From Candidatus Fukatsuia endosymbiont of Tuberolachnus salignus (GTDB lineage: Bacteria; Pseudomonadota; Gammaproteobacteria; Enterobacterales; Enterobacteriaceae), in NCBI RefSeq assembly GCF_964030845.1, contig NZ_OZ034983.1, positions 868,001-932,000 of the forward strand: a stretch of DNA of 64,000 bases, given 5' to 3'. The notes below the pieces were generated by a model. That model saw only the letters and a program-made list of their open reading frames with translations, searched no databases and had not been told where the DNA came from. The translations under genes and the position numbers were made by a program. Positions within the stretch are counted from its first letter, which is position 1, and every line of letters begins with the position of its first letter. Positions 7,844-17,756 of this stretch are shown piece after piece.

Positions 7844-9613
7844 ATGACTATCCAGTTTGAAACCACAACAACCGATGTGGCTATACAATGTTTCCTCAAC
7901 GCATTTATGCGTGAAACTCGGGATTGGCAAATTGTCCCGACGACAGATATCCAGCAACATACTCAAGTGCATATTCCTCTTTCCCATTCCCAAACAATCC
8001 GTATCGCCTTACAACATATCTCTCCAACCCAGCATCATCAATACATCTTCCCTGCACGCCTGCATGAGCAGGGTGATGGTAAGGGTGTTGCACTGAGTGT
8101 GGAGCAACTGGTGACGCTATTGTTAGAAAAACCGGCGGTACGAGGTGAATTGACGGATGAGGTTATAGCTCGCTTCCGCCAGCGAGTGCTGGAAAGTCAT
8201 GACAATACCCACAATGCCATTAATATTCGCCTCGAATGGCCTATGCTACGCGATAAGCCGCTAAACTTTGCCCAGGCGGAGCAGGGATTGCTGGTCGGGC
8301 ACGCTTTCCACCCTGCGCCAAAATCCCGTGAACCCTTTGATAAACAACAGGCACGCCGCTACCTACCCGATTTTGCCGCTCAATTTCCACTGCGCTGGTT
8401 TGCTGTGGATAAACGTTATGTGTGCGGTGATAGCCTGGTGCTCACGCTGCAACAACGCCTGCAACGCTTCGTTACTGAAAGTGCACCGCAGCTACTAAAA
8501 CATTTTACTGATAATGTCTGGCTGGTACCGATGCACCCGTGGCAAGCCGACCATCTGCTGGCACAAGCATGGTGTCGGCAATTAATTGCGCAACAACGGA
8601 TGCGGGATCTGGGTGAAGCGGGTGAACGCTGGCTGCCAACCAGTTCATCACGTTCGTTGTATAACGCTTCCAGTCACGACATGATTAAGTTTTCTCTCAA
8701 TGTGCGCCTGACCAACTCAATACGTACCTTGTCGGTGAAAGAAGTGAAACGCGGCATGCGCTTGGCACGGCTTGCGCAAACACCACGCTGGCAGGAACTT
8801 CAGGCATGTTATCCCACTATGCGGATAATGCAGGAAGATGGCTGGGTCGGCCTGCATTCAGTCAATGGCGTGATCCAAGAAGATAGCTTGATGACATTCC
8901 GCGACAACCTTTTGTTCAGTCTGCCGGAAAGCCAAACCAATGTGCTAGTGACATTGACTCAGGCTGCACTGGACGGTGGTGACAGTTTGCTGGCTGCCAC
9001 AGTACGACGTTTGGCCGAGCGTCTCAAGCTACCTGAGCAGTGTGCAGCCCATTGTTGGCTAGATGCCTACTGCAACCACGTACTATTGCCACTATTCAGC
9101 ATCGAGGCCAATTACGGCCTAGTGCTGCTGGCTCATCAGCAAAATATCCTGGTGGAGATGCAGCAGGATCTGCCGATTGGCATGCTGTATCGCGATTGCC
9201 AAGGCAGCGGTTTTACCCGAAACGCTATGCCATGGCTGGAAGAGATCGGTGAGGCCGATGCGGAAAACCTTTTCAGTGAGCAACAACTGCTACGTTACTT
9301 CCCCTATTACCTTTTAGTGAGCTCCACTTTGGCAGTTACCGCTGCGATGGCGGCTGCCGGTTTCGACAGCGAAGAGAACCTGATGGCAAAGGTACGCGAT
9401 TTACTCAGCCGCCTGCGCACCATAACGGAAAACACTCTGTGCTTGGACTACGTTCTGGATAGTACATATTGGAATTGCAAAGGTAACTTTTTTTGCTATC
9501 TGCACGATCACAATGAAAACACCATCTTAGATCCTGCAGTGATTTACTTCGATTTCGTCAATCCATTGCACGAGAGTCAAGGAGGGAGACAATCATGCAG
9601 CAGGCCAAACTGA
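7844..9613 (+). CDS. iucA: Aerobactin synthetase subunit IucA (NIS synthetase)
   Basis: This 589-residue protein is an NRPS-independent siderophore synthetase of the IucA/IucC family. Family motifs include MHPWQADH near residue 230, PTSSSRSLYN near 266, LLAHQQN near 428 and DCQGSGF near 450. In the aerobactin pathway IucA joins citrate to the first N6-acetyl-N6-hydroxylysine using ATP. It begins the plus-strand operon downstream of the Fur-like box, and its end overlaps the start of iucB. The complete iucABCD-iutA order below it is what makes the IucA assignment secure rather than a generic NIS synthetase. No truncation is seen. Confidence 0.93.
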   Translation: MTIQFETTTTDVAIQCFLNAFMRETRDWQIVPTTDIQQHTQVHIPLSHSQTIRIALQHISPTQHHQYIFPARLHEQGDGKGVALSVEQLVTLLLEKPAVRGELTDEVIARFRQRVLESHDNTHNAINIRLEWPMLRDKPLNFAQAEQGLLVGHAFHPAPKSREPFDKQQARRYLPDFAAQFPLRWFAVDKRYVCGDSLVLTLQQRLQRFVTESAPQLLKHFTDNVWLVPMHPWQADHLLAQAWCRQLIAQQRMRDLGEAGERWLPTSSSRSLYNASSHDMIKFSLNVRLTNSIRTLSVKEVKRGMRLARLAQTPRWQELQACYPTMRIMQEDGWVGLHSVNGVIQEDSLMTFRDNLLFSLPESQTNVLVTLTQAALDGGDSLLAATVRRLAERLKLPEQCAAHCWLDAYCNHVLLPLFSIEANYGLVLLAHQQNILVEMQQDLPIGMLYRDCQGSGFTRNAMPWLEEIGEADAENLFSEQQLLRYFPYYLLVSSTLAVTAAMAAAGFDSEENLMAKVRDLLSRLRTITENTLCLDYVLDSTYWNCKGNFFCYLHDHNENTILDPAVIYFDFVNPLHESQGGRQSCSRPN

Positions 9614-10542
9614 TATATACCGTTGGGGGGTTACGCTGTGAAACCCAAGGAAAAAAACTGTCGCTCAGCTTGGGGCTGGATGGAAGCGCAATACTCCATT
9701 ACCCTGGTCCCCTAACCCAAGGCTGGTTAGTGCAGGCGCTAGACCAACTGTTAGTTGCTGCGCCACAGCTCACCGGCATTGTCCTACCGCACGCCGAATG
9801 GCACGAAGAACCGCAGGCTAAGGCGTTATTTACCCTGGCAAGCAGTGACTATTTGGCACGTGAAGTTTTTTACCAGTTGCCACTTTGGTTAATGACAAAG
9901 CGTAACAGCGCTTCCAGCAAAATGCAGTACAATGCTGAATGCGAACTCTGGTCCCCGAAACGTCCGGCGCGCCCGGTGGGTGAAGTTTACCGCCGTTTCG
10001 ATCCGCAAACTCAACACACTTTGAGCTTCCGTCTACCGGAAGTAGCACAAGATGTTGAACAGTTTACTCGTTGGATGAACTTGGCACGTGTCGATGCTTT
10101 TTGGAAAATGAGTGGTCCACTGGACATGCAGGCTGTTTATCTGCAACGCCAGCTGGATTCCAGCTATTGCTACCCACTGTTGGGTTGCTTCGACGATCAG
10201 CCGTTCGGGTATTTCGAAGTGTACTGGGCGCCAGAAGACCGTATCGGCCGCCACTACCGCTGGCAGCCGTTTGATCGTGGTCTTCATATGCTGGTCGGTG
10301 AAGAAAACTGGCGGGGTGCACGCTACATCCGCAGCTGGCTGCGTGGCCTGACCCATTATCTGTACCTTGACGAGCCACGCACTCACCGCGTGGTGGCTGA
10401 GCCGCACGTCGATAACCAGCAACTTTTCCGTCATCTGCCAACTGCAGGTTACCAGACCATCAAGGAATTTGATTTCCCGCATAAACGCTCACGTCTTGTC
10501 ATGAATCAGCGTTGGAATTTCTTCCAAGAGGCATCCGTATGA
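9595..10542 (+). CDS. iucB: N6-hydroxylysine O-acetyltransferase IucB
   Basis: This 315-residue protein matches the size of IucB, a GNAT-fold enzyme that acetylates N6-hydroxylysine with acetyl-CoA to give the hydroxamate used for aerobactin. The C-terminal half contains the RimJ-like segment PLLGCFDDQPFGYFEVYWA and the region RIGRHY...DRGLHMLVGE found in this siderophore acetyltransferase family. A strong ribosome site (AGGAGGGAGA) lies just before the ATG, inside the end of iucA, and its stop overlaps the iucC start. The gene is intact. Confidence 0.93.
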   Translation: MQQAKLIYTVGGLRCETQGKKLSLSLGLDGSAILHYPGPLTQGWLVQALDQLLVAAPQLTGIVLPHAEWHEEPQAKALFTLASSDYLAREVFYQLPLWLMTKRNSASSKMQYNAECELWSPKRPARPVGEVYRRFDPQTQHTLSFRLPEVAQDVEQFTRWMNLARVDAFWKMSGPLDMQAVYLQRQLDSSYCYPLLGCFDDQPFGYFEVYWAPEDRIGRHYRWQPFDRGLHMLVGEENWRGARYIRSWLRGLTHYLYLDEPRTHRVVAEPHVDNQQLFRHLPTAGYQTIKEFDFPHKRSRLVMNQRWNFFQEASV

Positions 10543-12287
10543 TAAAAAATGACTACGCTGACTGGCAATGTGTCAACCGCCAGATGATCGCTAAAATTCT
10601 GGCCGAATTGGAGTACGAACATGTATTCAGAGCTGAAACACAGGGTAGAAAATGGCGTATTATGTTGGGCGACGCTACCTACACTTTCAGCGCTCGACGT
10701 GGCATCTGGGGCTGGCTGCATATCGATCCGACTTCACTGACATGTGACAACCCGCCATTATCAGCCGATCAGACACTTCGCCAGTTAGCACAAGTGCTGG
10801 ATATGGACGATGCACAGATCGCTGAACATCTGGAAGACCTCTACGCCACGCTGCGTGGTGACATGCAACTCCTGGCCGCGCGCAATGGCATGAGTGCGCA
10901 GGATCTGATCGCTCTCGATGCCGATATGTTGCAATGCTTGCTGATCGGACACCCAAAGTTTATCTTCAATAAAGGCCGCCGTGGTTGGGGGCTCACAGCG
11001 TTGCAGCAATATGCACCCGAATACCAGAGTCAGTTCCGTTTGTACTGGGTGGCAGCAAAACGTGGCAACTTTGTCTGGTGTGCTGACGAAGGTTGCCCGT
11101 TGGACAATCTGCTCAATAGTGCAATGGAGCAGGGCGAACGCCAACGTTTTAACCTTCGCTGGGACGAGCTGAAACTAAGCAACGACTGGGTACCTGTGCC
11201 GCTGCACCCATGGCAGTGGCAACAAAAAATTGCCCTACATTTTTTGCCACAATTGGCATCCGGTGAATTGGTGGAGCTGGGAGAGTTTGGTGACTACTAT
11301 CTTGCACAACAGTCACTACGCACCTTGACCAACGTCAGTCGCCACACACCGTTCGATATCAAGCTGACACTGACCATTTACAATACCTCATGTTATCGCG
11401 GCATCCCGGGTAAATATATCAGCGCCGGACCCGCAGCATCACGCTGGTTACAGCAGCTCTTCGCCGAAGACCTCACGCTGCAGGCCAGTGGTGCGCAGAT
11501 CCTCGGCGAGCTGGCAGCGGGCTATATGGCACACCAGACGTATGCCTCTCTGAAGCAGGCTCCATACCGCTACCAGGAGATGCTTGGGGTCATTTGGCGC
11601 GAAAACCCTTCCTGTTATCTGCGAGATGGTGAGCAAGCAATCCTTATGGCTACACTGATGGAAACTGACAATGGTGGTGAACCGTTGATTGGCGCCTATA
11701 TCACACATTCCGGCCTGAGTGCTGAAACTTGGCTGGAGAAAATGTTCCAGGCCGTGGTCATCCCGATGTACCACCTAATGTGCTGCTACGGTGTAGCGCT
11801 GATCGCCCATGGGCAGAACATCACGCTAGTGATGAAAGATCACGTTCCGCAGCGTGTGTTACTGAAAGATTTCCAGGGTGACATGCGCCTAGTGGATCAG
11901 GAGTTTCCACAGGCGATTTCACTGCCGAGGGTGGTGAAAGAGGTTACCGTGCGACTGTCCGCCGATTATTTGATTCATGACTTGCAAACTGGGCATTTTG
12001 TCACCGTACTGCGTTTTATTTCGCCACTGATGGCTGCTTTCGATGTGGATGAATCACGTTTCTACCAAGTGCTGGCGCAGGTGCTAAAATGCTACATGGC
12101 TCAGCACCTACAGTTAGTCGAACGCTTTGCCCTTTTCGATCTGTTTACACCACAAATCATTCGTGTGGTGCTCAACCCAGTGAAACTCATCTATTCAGAA
12201 CATGACGGCGGTAGCCGTATGTTGCCGAATTATCTGAAAAATCTTGATAACCCTCTTTATCTGGTTACTAAGGAGTTTGACCAATGA
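10539..12287 (+). CDS. iucC: Aerobactin synthase subunit IucC (NIS synthetase)
   Basis: This 582-residue second NIS synthetase of the operon adds the second hydroxamate arm to the IucA product to complete aerobactin. Family motifs are present: IGHPKFIFNKGRRG near residue 140, PLHPWQWQ near 222, HGQNITLVMKDH near 430 and KDFQGDM near 448. The ATG at 10539 is chosen because it overlaps the iucB stop (ATGA) and is preceded by AAGAGG. An earlier in-frame ATG at 10512 lies within iucB and lacks this spacing. The iucC stop overlaps the iucD start in the same way. Confidence 0.93.
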   Translation: MIKNDYADWQCVNRQMIAKILAELEYEHVFRAETQGRKWRIMLGDATYTFSARRGIWGWLHIDPTSLTCDNPPLSADQTLRQLAQVLDMDDAQIAEHLEDLYATLRGDMQLLAARNGMSAQDLIALDADMLQCLLIGHPKFIFNKGRRGWGLTALQQYAPEYQSQFRLYWVAAKRGNFVWCADEGCPLDNLLNSAMEQGERQRFNLRWDELKLSNDWVPVPLHPWQWQQKIALHFLPQLASGELVELGEFGDYYLAQQSLRTLTNVSRHTPFDIKLTLTIYNTSCYRGIPGKYISAGPAASRWLQQLFAEDLTLQASGAQILGELAAGYMAHQTYASLKQAPYRYQEMLGVIWRENPSCYLRDGEQAILMATLMETDNGGEPLIGAYITHSGLSAETWLEKMFQAVVIPMYHLMCCYGVALIAHGQNITLVMKDHVPQRVLLKDFQGDMRLVDQEFPQAISLPRVVKEVTVRLSADYLIHDLQTGHFVTVLRFISPLMAAFDVDESRFYQVLAQVLKCYMAQHLQLVERFALFDLFTPQIIRVVLNPVKLIYSEHDGGSRMLPNYLKNLDNPLYLVTKEFDQ

Positions 12288-13627
12288 ATCACCCCCTCGA
12301 TTTCATCGGCATCGGTATCGGCCCCTTCAACCTCAGCATTGCTGCTCTAAGTAGCGAGGTTCCCCGCTTTAACAACAAGTTTTTCGAGCGTAAGCCAAAT
12401 TTTTCTTGGCACCCGGGCATGATGGTACCGGATTGTCGCATGCAGACCAGTTTTCTGAAGGATTTGGTCAGCGCAGTATCGCCTACGAATCCGTATAGCT
12501 TTCTTAATTATCTGGTTAAACGGAAAAAATTCTATCGCTTCCTGACGACTGAGCAACGCACTGTTTCACGCGAAGAATTCGCCGATTACCTTAATTGGGC
12601 CGCCAACGACTTGAGTTCACTGGAATTTAGCCAAAACATCCAAAGCGTGGATTTTGACGACCAGCAACGCCAGTTTGTCGTTACAAGCCATAGCAGCGTC
12701 TACCGTGCTCGCCATATCTGTTTGGGTATTGGCAAACAAATCAAACTACCGGAATGCGTGGTCGAGCAGAACGAACGTTGCTTCCACGCCAGCGAGATGG
12801 CTCAGCGTAACCCAAACCTGACTGGTAAGCGCGTCACCATCGTTGGCGGTGGCCAAAGCGGTGCTGATCTGTTTCTGAACATCTTCCGTGCCGAATGGGG
12901 ACAACCGCAGCAGCTGAATTGGATCTCTCGCCGCAACAATTACAACACACTGGACGAGGCAGCATTCGCCAACGAATACTTCACACCTGAATACGTAGAA
13001 GGGTTCAATACCTTAAACGATGGCGCCAAGCAACGTATGCTGACGGAACAAAAGATGACTTCCGACGGTATAACCAGTGAATCGTTGCTGACCATTTACC
13101 GCGCAATATACCACCGGTTCGAAGTACTGGGCGAAAAGCCTTGGGCGCGCTTACTACCAAGCCGTACGCTTGCCGCACTCCACACCCAGGGTAATGGCTA
13201 TCAGCTAGTGACCCATCACCATCTCGATCATGGCAAAGAAACTTTCGATACAGACATAGTGATCTTCGCCACAGGCTATCAGCAGGATCGCCCGGCATTC
13301 CTCGAGCCGTTAGCTTATCGCTTGTTTATTACTTCAGACGGTAATTACCATGTAGCGCCTGACTTCACGCTGGGGTGGAACGGACCGCGTGACAATTGCC
13401 TGTTTGCCGTCAATGTCGGCATGCACAGCCACGGCATCGCGGAACCACAGCTCAGCATGATGGCCTGGCGTTCGGCTCGCATTCTCAACCGGGCATTAGG
13501 ACGTGATCAGTTTGATTTAACGTCTACCCCGACAGTGATCCAATGGCGTAGTCAGCAGCAAGACGCCCCTACCTGCACTGAACACACGATGCTCAATATA
13601 CATCGAGTTTTGGCATACCAACCATGA
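12284..13627 (+). CDS. iucD: L-lysine N6-monooxygenase IucD
   Basis: This 447-residue flavin monooxygenase performs the first step of aerobactin synthesis, hydroxylation of the lysine side chain with FAD, NADPH and oxygen. The FAD motif GIGIGPFNLSIAAL is at about residues 8-21, the NADPH motif IVGGGQSGADLF near 185 and the ATGYQ motif FATGYQQDRP near 328. These are diagnostic of the lysine/ornithine N-monooxygenase family. AAGGAG precedes the start, which overlaps the iucC stop. Length matches E. coli IucD (about 445). Confidence 0.95.
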   Translation: MNHPLDFIGIGIGPFNLSIAALSSEVPRFNNKFFERKPNFSWHPGMMVPDCRMQTSFLKDLVSAVSPTNPYSFLNYLVKRKKFYRFLTTEQRTVSREEFADYLNWAANDLSSLEFSQNIQSVDFDDQQRQFVVTSHSSVYRARHICLGIGKQIKLPECVVEQNERCFHASEMAQRNPNLTGKRVTIVGGGQSGADLFLNIFRAEWGQPQQLNWISRRNNYNTLDEAAFANEYFTPEYVEGFNTLNDGAKQRMLTEQKMTSDGITSESLLTIYRAIYHRFEVLGEKPWARLLPSRTLAALHTQGNGYQLVTHHHLDHGKETFDTDIVIFATGYQQDRPAFLEPLAYRLFITSDGNYHVAPDFTLGWNGPRDNCLFAVNVGMHSHGIAEPQLSMMAWRSARILNRALGRDQFDLTSTPTVIQWRSQQQDAPTCTEHTMLNIHRVLAYQP

Positions 13628-13644
13628 GAACAATATAAATAAAG

Positions 13645-15840
13645 ATGAAACGCAAACACCTCTGGGGATTAAACATGGGCTTGCTAGCGATACTCCCCCT
13701 TGCAGCCTGGGCAGAAGAAAAAAAGAATGAGGAACAAATCGTTGTCTCCGCCAGCCGTATACAACGTCCGGTCGCAGAAATGGCTCAAGCTATCTGGGTA
13801 ATCGAAGACCATGAAATCGAGCAACAGATGCAAGGTGGTAAGGAGATAAAAGATATCCTGTCTCAGTTAATTCCAGGTATAGACGTCAGTAGTCAGGGGC
13901 GCACCAACTACGGTATGAACGTACGTGGTCGTTCGATGATGGTGATGATCGACGGCGTACGGATAAACTCATCACGTAGCGACAGTCGCCAGCTGGATTC
14001 GATCGATCCGTTCAATATTGATCATATTGAAGTTATTTCCGGTGCTACCGCTTTGTATGGTGGCGGCAGCACCGGCGGCCTGATCAACATCGTTACCAAA
14101 AAAGGCAAGGAAGAGAAGCAGGTCGAACTACAGATTGGTAGCAAAACCGGCTTAAAAAACCACAATGACCACGACGAAAATGTGTCTGCTGCTGTCAGCG
14201 GTGGCAATGACTATGCTGCAGGCCGCTTGTCTGTTTCCTACCAGCGCTATGGTGGCTGGTACGACGGTAAAGGCCAAGAGGTGCTGATCGATAACACTCA
14301 GACCGGGTTGCAGTATTCCGATCGCATCGACGTGATGGGTACCGGTACCATCAACATTGATGACCACCAACAAATGCAGTTGACCACACAGTATTTTAAC
14401 AGTGAATCGGATGGTAAACACGGCACGTACCTGGGTAAGAATTTCTCTGCGGTCACCAGCACGAATCGGGCGTCCAACAGCGGAGGCCTGAATGCCGACC
14501 GTATCCCGGGTACCAAACGTCATCTGATTAACCTGCAATACTCTAATACCGATTTCTGTGGCCAAGATCTGGTAACTCAGATCTATTATCGAGACGAAAA
14601 TCTAACCTTTTACCCTTTCCCTAAACTGAGCAAAGGTACGGTGAGCAGTATTAGTGCTTCAGAACAAAAAACCGATTTCTACGGCGGAAAAATGACGCTA
14701 AACAGTAAGCCAAGCGACAACCTGGCGCTGGCTTATGGTATCGACGCCGATCACGAAAGCTTTAACGCTAACCAACAGTTCTTCAACCTAACGAAGGCAC
14801 AGCAGTCTGGTGGTATGACGCTAAAAAAAATCTACAATGTTGGCCGCTACCCAAGCTACACGACCCTCAACCTTGCACCGTTCCTGCAGAGCAGTTACGA
14901 CATCAATCCAATCTTCACCTTAAGTGGGGGTATACGTTATCAGTATACCGAAAACAAGGTAGATGATTTCGTTGGTTATGCACAGCAGCAGGCGATTGCC
15001 AACGGAACGGCCGCTTCTGCCGACACAGTGCCAGGCGGCAAGACTGATTACAATAACCTCCTGTTCAACGCCGGTTTGCTGGCGCACCTGACTGAACAGC
15101 AGCAAACCTGGTTTAACTTCTCACAAGGCTTTGAGATCCCGGACCTGGCAAAATATTACGGTTCCGGCACCTATAGGCTGGTCAACGGCCATTACCGGCT
15201 GCAAAACAGCTTGAACGTCAACAACTCCAAGCTAAAAGGTATAAAGATCGACTCCTACGAGCTGGGTTGGCGTTATACCGGGGATACCCTGCGCACCCAG
15301 GTTGCAGCATATTATTCGTTGTCAGATCAGACCATTTCAATTAACAAGACCGATATGAGCATCAATGTACAGTCGTCTAACCGCCGGATTTACGGAATAG
15401 AAGGCGCTGTAGATTATTTCTTCGAAGACAGCGACTGGAACATTGGCACCACCTTTAACCTGATTAAATCGGAGACCCAAACCGATGGCAAATGGCGGAA
15501 ATTAACCATCGATACCGCCAGCCCATCGAAAGCTACAGCTTACGTCGGTTGGACGACTGACAACTGGGAGCTACGTGTACAATCGGAGAATACCTTTGAC
15601 ATGTCCGACGGTCAGGATCGCAAAATCAATGGCTATAATACCATCGACTTCCTTGGCAGCTATGCCCTGCCGGTGGGCAAAGTCAGCTTTGGCGTGGAAA
15701 ACGTGCTGAACAAGGAGTACGCAACCGTCTGGGGACAGCGTGCACCAATCCTTTACAGTCCAGCCTATGGCTCACCAGATCTCTATAACTACCAGGGCCG
15801 TGGCAGAACTTTTCGTTTAAACTATTCTGTGATTTTTTAA
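13645..15840 (+). CDS. iutA: Ferric aerobactin TonB-dependent outer membrane receptor IutA
   Basis: This 731-residue receptor is essentially the same length as IutA. It has a Sec signal peptide (about residues 1-23, ending AAWA), a TonB-box-like EQIVVSAS directly after it, a plug domain (about 40-150, with MNVRGRSMMVMIDGVR and YGGGSTGGLINIVTKKG) and a 22-strand barrel ending FRLNYSVIF with the terminal phenylalanine typical of outer membrane proteins. It is the last gene of the iuc operon, 17 bp after iucD. It would bring ferric aerobactin into the periplasm using TonB energy from elsewhere in the genome. No frameshift is seen. Confidence 0.93.
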   Translation: MKRKHLWGLNMGLLAILPLAAWAEEKKNEEQIVVSASRIQRPVAEMAQAIWVIEDHEIEQQMQGGKEIKDILSQLIPGIDVSSQGRTNYGMNVRGRSMMVMIDGVRINSSRSDSRQLDSIDPFNIDHIEVISGATALYGGGSTGGLINIVTKKGKEEKQVELQIGSKTGLKNHNDHDENVSAAVSGGNDYAAGRLSVSYQRYGGWYDGKGQEVLIDNTQTGLQYSDRIDVMGTGTINIDDHQQMQLTTQYFNSESDGKHGTYLGKNFSAVTSTNRASNSGGLNADRIPGTKRHLINLQYSNTDFCGQDLVTQIYYRDENLTFYPFPKLSKGTVSSISASEQKTDFYGGKMTLNSKPSDNLALAYGIDADHESFNANQQFFNLTKAQQSGGMTLKKIYNVGRYPSYTTLNLAPFLQSSYDINPIFTLSGGIRYQYTENKVDDFVGYAQQQAIANGTAASADTVPGGKTDYNNLLFNAGLLAHLTEQQQTWFNFSQGFEIPDLAKYYGSGTYRLVNGHYRLQNSLNVNNSKLKGIKIDSYELGWRYTGDTLRTQVAAYYSLSDQTISINKTDMSINVQSSNRRIYGIEGAVDYFFEDSDWNIGTTFNLIKSETQTDGKWRKLTIDTASPSKATAYVGWTTDNWELRVQSENTFDMSDGQDRKINGYNTIDFLGSYALPVGKVSFGVENVLNKEYATVWGQRAPILYSPAYGSPDLYNYQGRGRTFRLNYSVIF

Positions 15841-15879
15841 AATTAGAAACCCGGCGCTGTTGTTCTGAATACCATCAGT

Positions 15880-16000
15880 GTAACGACAGCGGATGTGACG
15901 GATAGGAAATTTGCTTGGCTCGAAAAATGCCGAAGGGTATGGAAAAACTGCGAGCAACAGCTCAATACCAGCCTGCAGTTCGTTAATCGTCTCTTCATTA
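15880..16000 (+). pseudogene. C-terminal scrap of an IS5-type transposase
   Basis: The plus strand encodes VTTADVTDRK and then, in line, CRRVWKNCEQQLNTSLQFV. The latter is close to the usual C-terminus of small IS5-family transposases (RRLWKNCER.LNTSLQ). Only about 40 residues survive, and the next element begins at 16001. It lies directly behind iutA and marks the right edge of the aerobactin locus. Confidence 0.6.
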
Positions 16001-16662
16001 GACCTCTTCGGAAACTCTGATTTATCTAATTTCCATGTTATAAATTGCTGCAATCAGATTAAATCGTAATCCAAAACGTTTTCGCCTGTTTCGATAACGA
16101 TCTGATACGATTTTAAATCGTTTAATCATACCAAGGACATTTTCGTTTAATACACGCTGGCTTGATAACTCACGATTGTTGCGTTTATCTTCTTTTGTTA
16201 AGGGATTTTTCTTTGTCTTTTTCTTAGGCAACGCCGAGTTTGAATGGATCTTGCCAAGCCCTTGGTAACCTGTATCTGTCACTGTTTTGATTTCAGGATG
16301 TATTCGCACGCCAGACTCTTTGAACAACCTAAAATCATGACGCCTCCCATGAGTAAAGCTTGTACAGATGACTGCTTTGCTTTTTTTATCGACGATCACT
16401 TGGGTTTTTAAGGTGGGTCGTTTCTTTTTTCCTGAGTAAAATTGCTTTTGTTTTTTTTGGATGTTCAATCGGCGTTTCTGTGGCATCAATAAGAACGAGC
16501 TCATACTCCCTATCACTTTTTAATAAAGCTTTGCGTCCAGAGAGTGCAAAATCAGGATGCTTTATTAGCGTATTTTCTATCCATTTAATCGTTTCATAGC
16601 AGGTGCTCTCACTCACCCCATCGCTTCGGCTAACATGAAAATAAGTGCGATATTCCCGTAGA

Positions 16663-17756
16663 TACCCAAGTGAAATCAAGATGCAGGATTTAGCGCCTGG
16701 CAATTATCGTTTAAGCGAGATACCAGAGAACTTGCCATTTGTGGTAGCTTCACCTCAAAGAAGTTTAAGATATCGTTCTTAAAACTCTGTTTAGATGGGT
16801 AATATCTATTGTTTCGTGTTTGCTCATTCATCACCTTCCACAATCGCTCTATCGGGTTTAGATTCGGGCTATACGGCGGAAGGTAATGAAGCTGGATATT
16901 CAACGTAAGCGCGGCGTCTTGCACAAGCTGTGAACGGTGATAGCCTGCACCCTCGAGGATCACATGTGCCGTTGTCGTGATGGGATAATGCGCGCGAATG
17001 GCAGACAGGAAGTGAACCACATTTTCGCTGTTAATCGTCTCATCATCACGGATTATGGGGTTAGCCACATTCTGGATGTTCAAGGCTCCCATGATATTCA
17101 ACCGCGTTCTGCTCCCGGTGGTCTCTATCGTTTTATCCTGGCCTTTTCGTATCCAGCCGTAGCTTATTTTGGTGGCTTGTGTCGGATGAACGGCATCAAT
17201 AAACAGTATGGGGTCATTACCCGCGGCGTCTTTCAATTCGCTGTAGGTCTTTATAAATTGCTGCTGTTTCTCAACGGCAAATTTATGCGGAACACCTTTC
17301 GGCTTTTTATAGCTAAAGCCATGCTGCTTCAACCCTTTATACAGACCTGATACGGTAAAGGTGATGTTCCAGCGTCCAGCGATATAGGCCACAATTTGGT
17401 GATTGTGGTGGTAGAGCGGCTGGGTGAGATGTTCAACCAGCGACGTGGTCTGTTCCGCATTGAGATAGCCATCGGAGCCGCCATTTTCAGGCTTGAGCTT
17501 GTTGAGTTTATGATAGTCTGTAAGGTGGCGCCGCACCGTGGTTTCATTAATGAGCTGTGAGTGAGCAATCATAGGGGGAGTCCAGCCGTCTGCGGACAAC
17601 AAAACACACCGGATCCTGTCACGGACACGGCGGTCATGGCTTTGACGATGTTGGGCTTCGAGGGTAATTTTCTGGTCAGCAGTCAGCTCTATTTTCATGG
17701 CTATGAGCATGATCCTTATCGACTTCAAAATCAAGCATCTTCATTGATCACGGGTA
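16663..17756 (-). mobile_element. IS630-family element, copy A
   Basis: This is a 1094-bp unit (flanking TA included) identical in length to copies B (19089-20182) and C (57864-58957). Its ends are imperfect inverted repeats, TACCCAAGTGAAATCAAG and TACCCGTGATCAATGAAG, with TA at both borders as expected for IS630 target duplication. Both flanks belong to the same IS5-like transposase gene, so this is an undisturbed insertion. Confidence 0.9.
16676..17734 (-). CDS. IS630-family transposase, copy A
   Basis: This 352-residue transposase has an N-terminal helix-turn-helix (about residues 15-130, with CVLLSADGWTPPMIA) and a C-terminal DDE domain of the IS630/Tc1-mariner type. The catalytic positions appear in PILFIDAVHPTQ, HVILEGAGYHRS (D replaced by E-G in the usual LDNAxxH region) and PPYSPNLNPIERLWKVM. 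The start could be an internal ATG (MKIELTADQ, 12 codons in). The three copies in the window differ by only a few residues, which points to recent spread. Confidence 0.9.
   Translation of the reverse strand: MILKSIRIMLIAMKIELTADQKITLEAQHRQSHDRRVRDRIRCVLLSADGWTPPMIAHSQLINETTVRRHLTDYHKLNKLKPENGGSDGYLNAEQTTSLVEHLTQPLYHHNHQIVAYIAGRWNITFTVSGLYKGLKQHGFSYKKPKGVPHKFAVEKQQQFIKTYSELKDAAGNDPILFIDAVHPTQATKISYGWIRKGQDKTIETTGSRTRLNIMGALNIQNVANPIIRDDETINSENVVHFLSAIRAHYPITTTAHVILEGAGYHRSQLVQDAALTLNIQLHYLPPYSPNLNPIERLWKVMNEQTRNNRYYPSKQSFKNDILNFFEVKLPQMASSLVSRLNDNCQALNPAS

Noticed and set aside
10033..11774. Minus-strand frames opposite iucB and iucC
   Set aside because: They are shadows of well-supported coding sequences and lack motifs or ribosome sites.
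16937..17350. 137-codon frame opposite the IS630 transposase, repeated at each copy
   Set aside because: It recurs only because the element recurs; it is the complement of the transposase coding frame.
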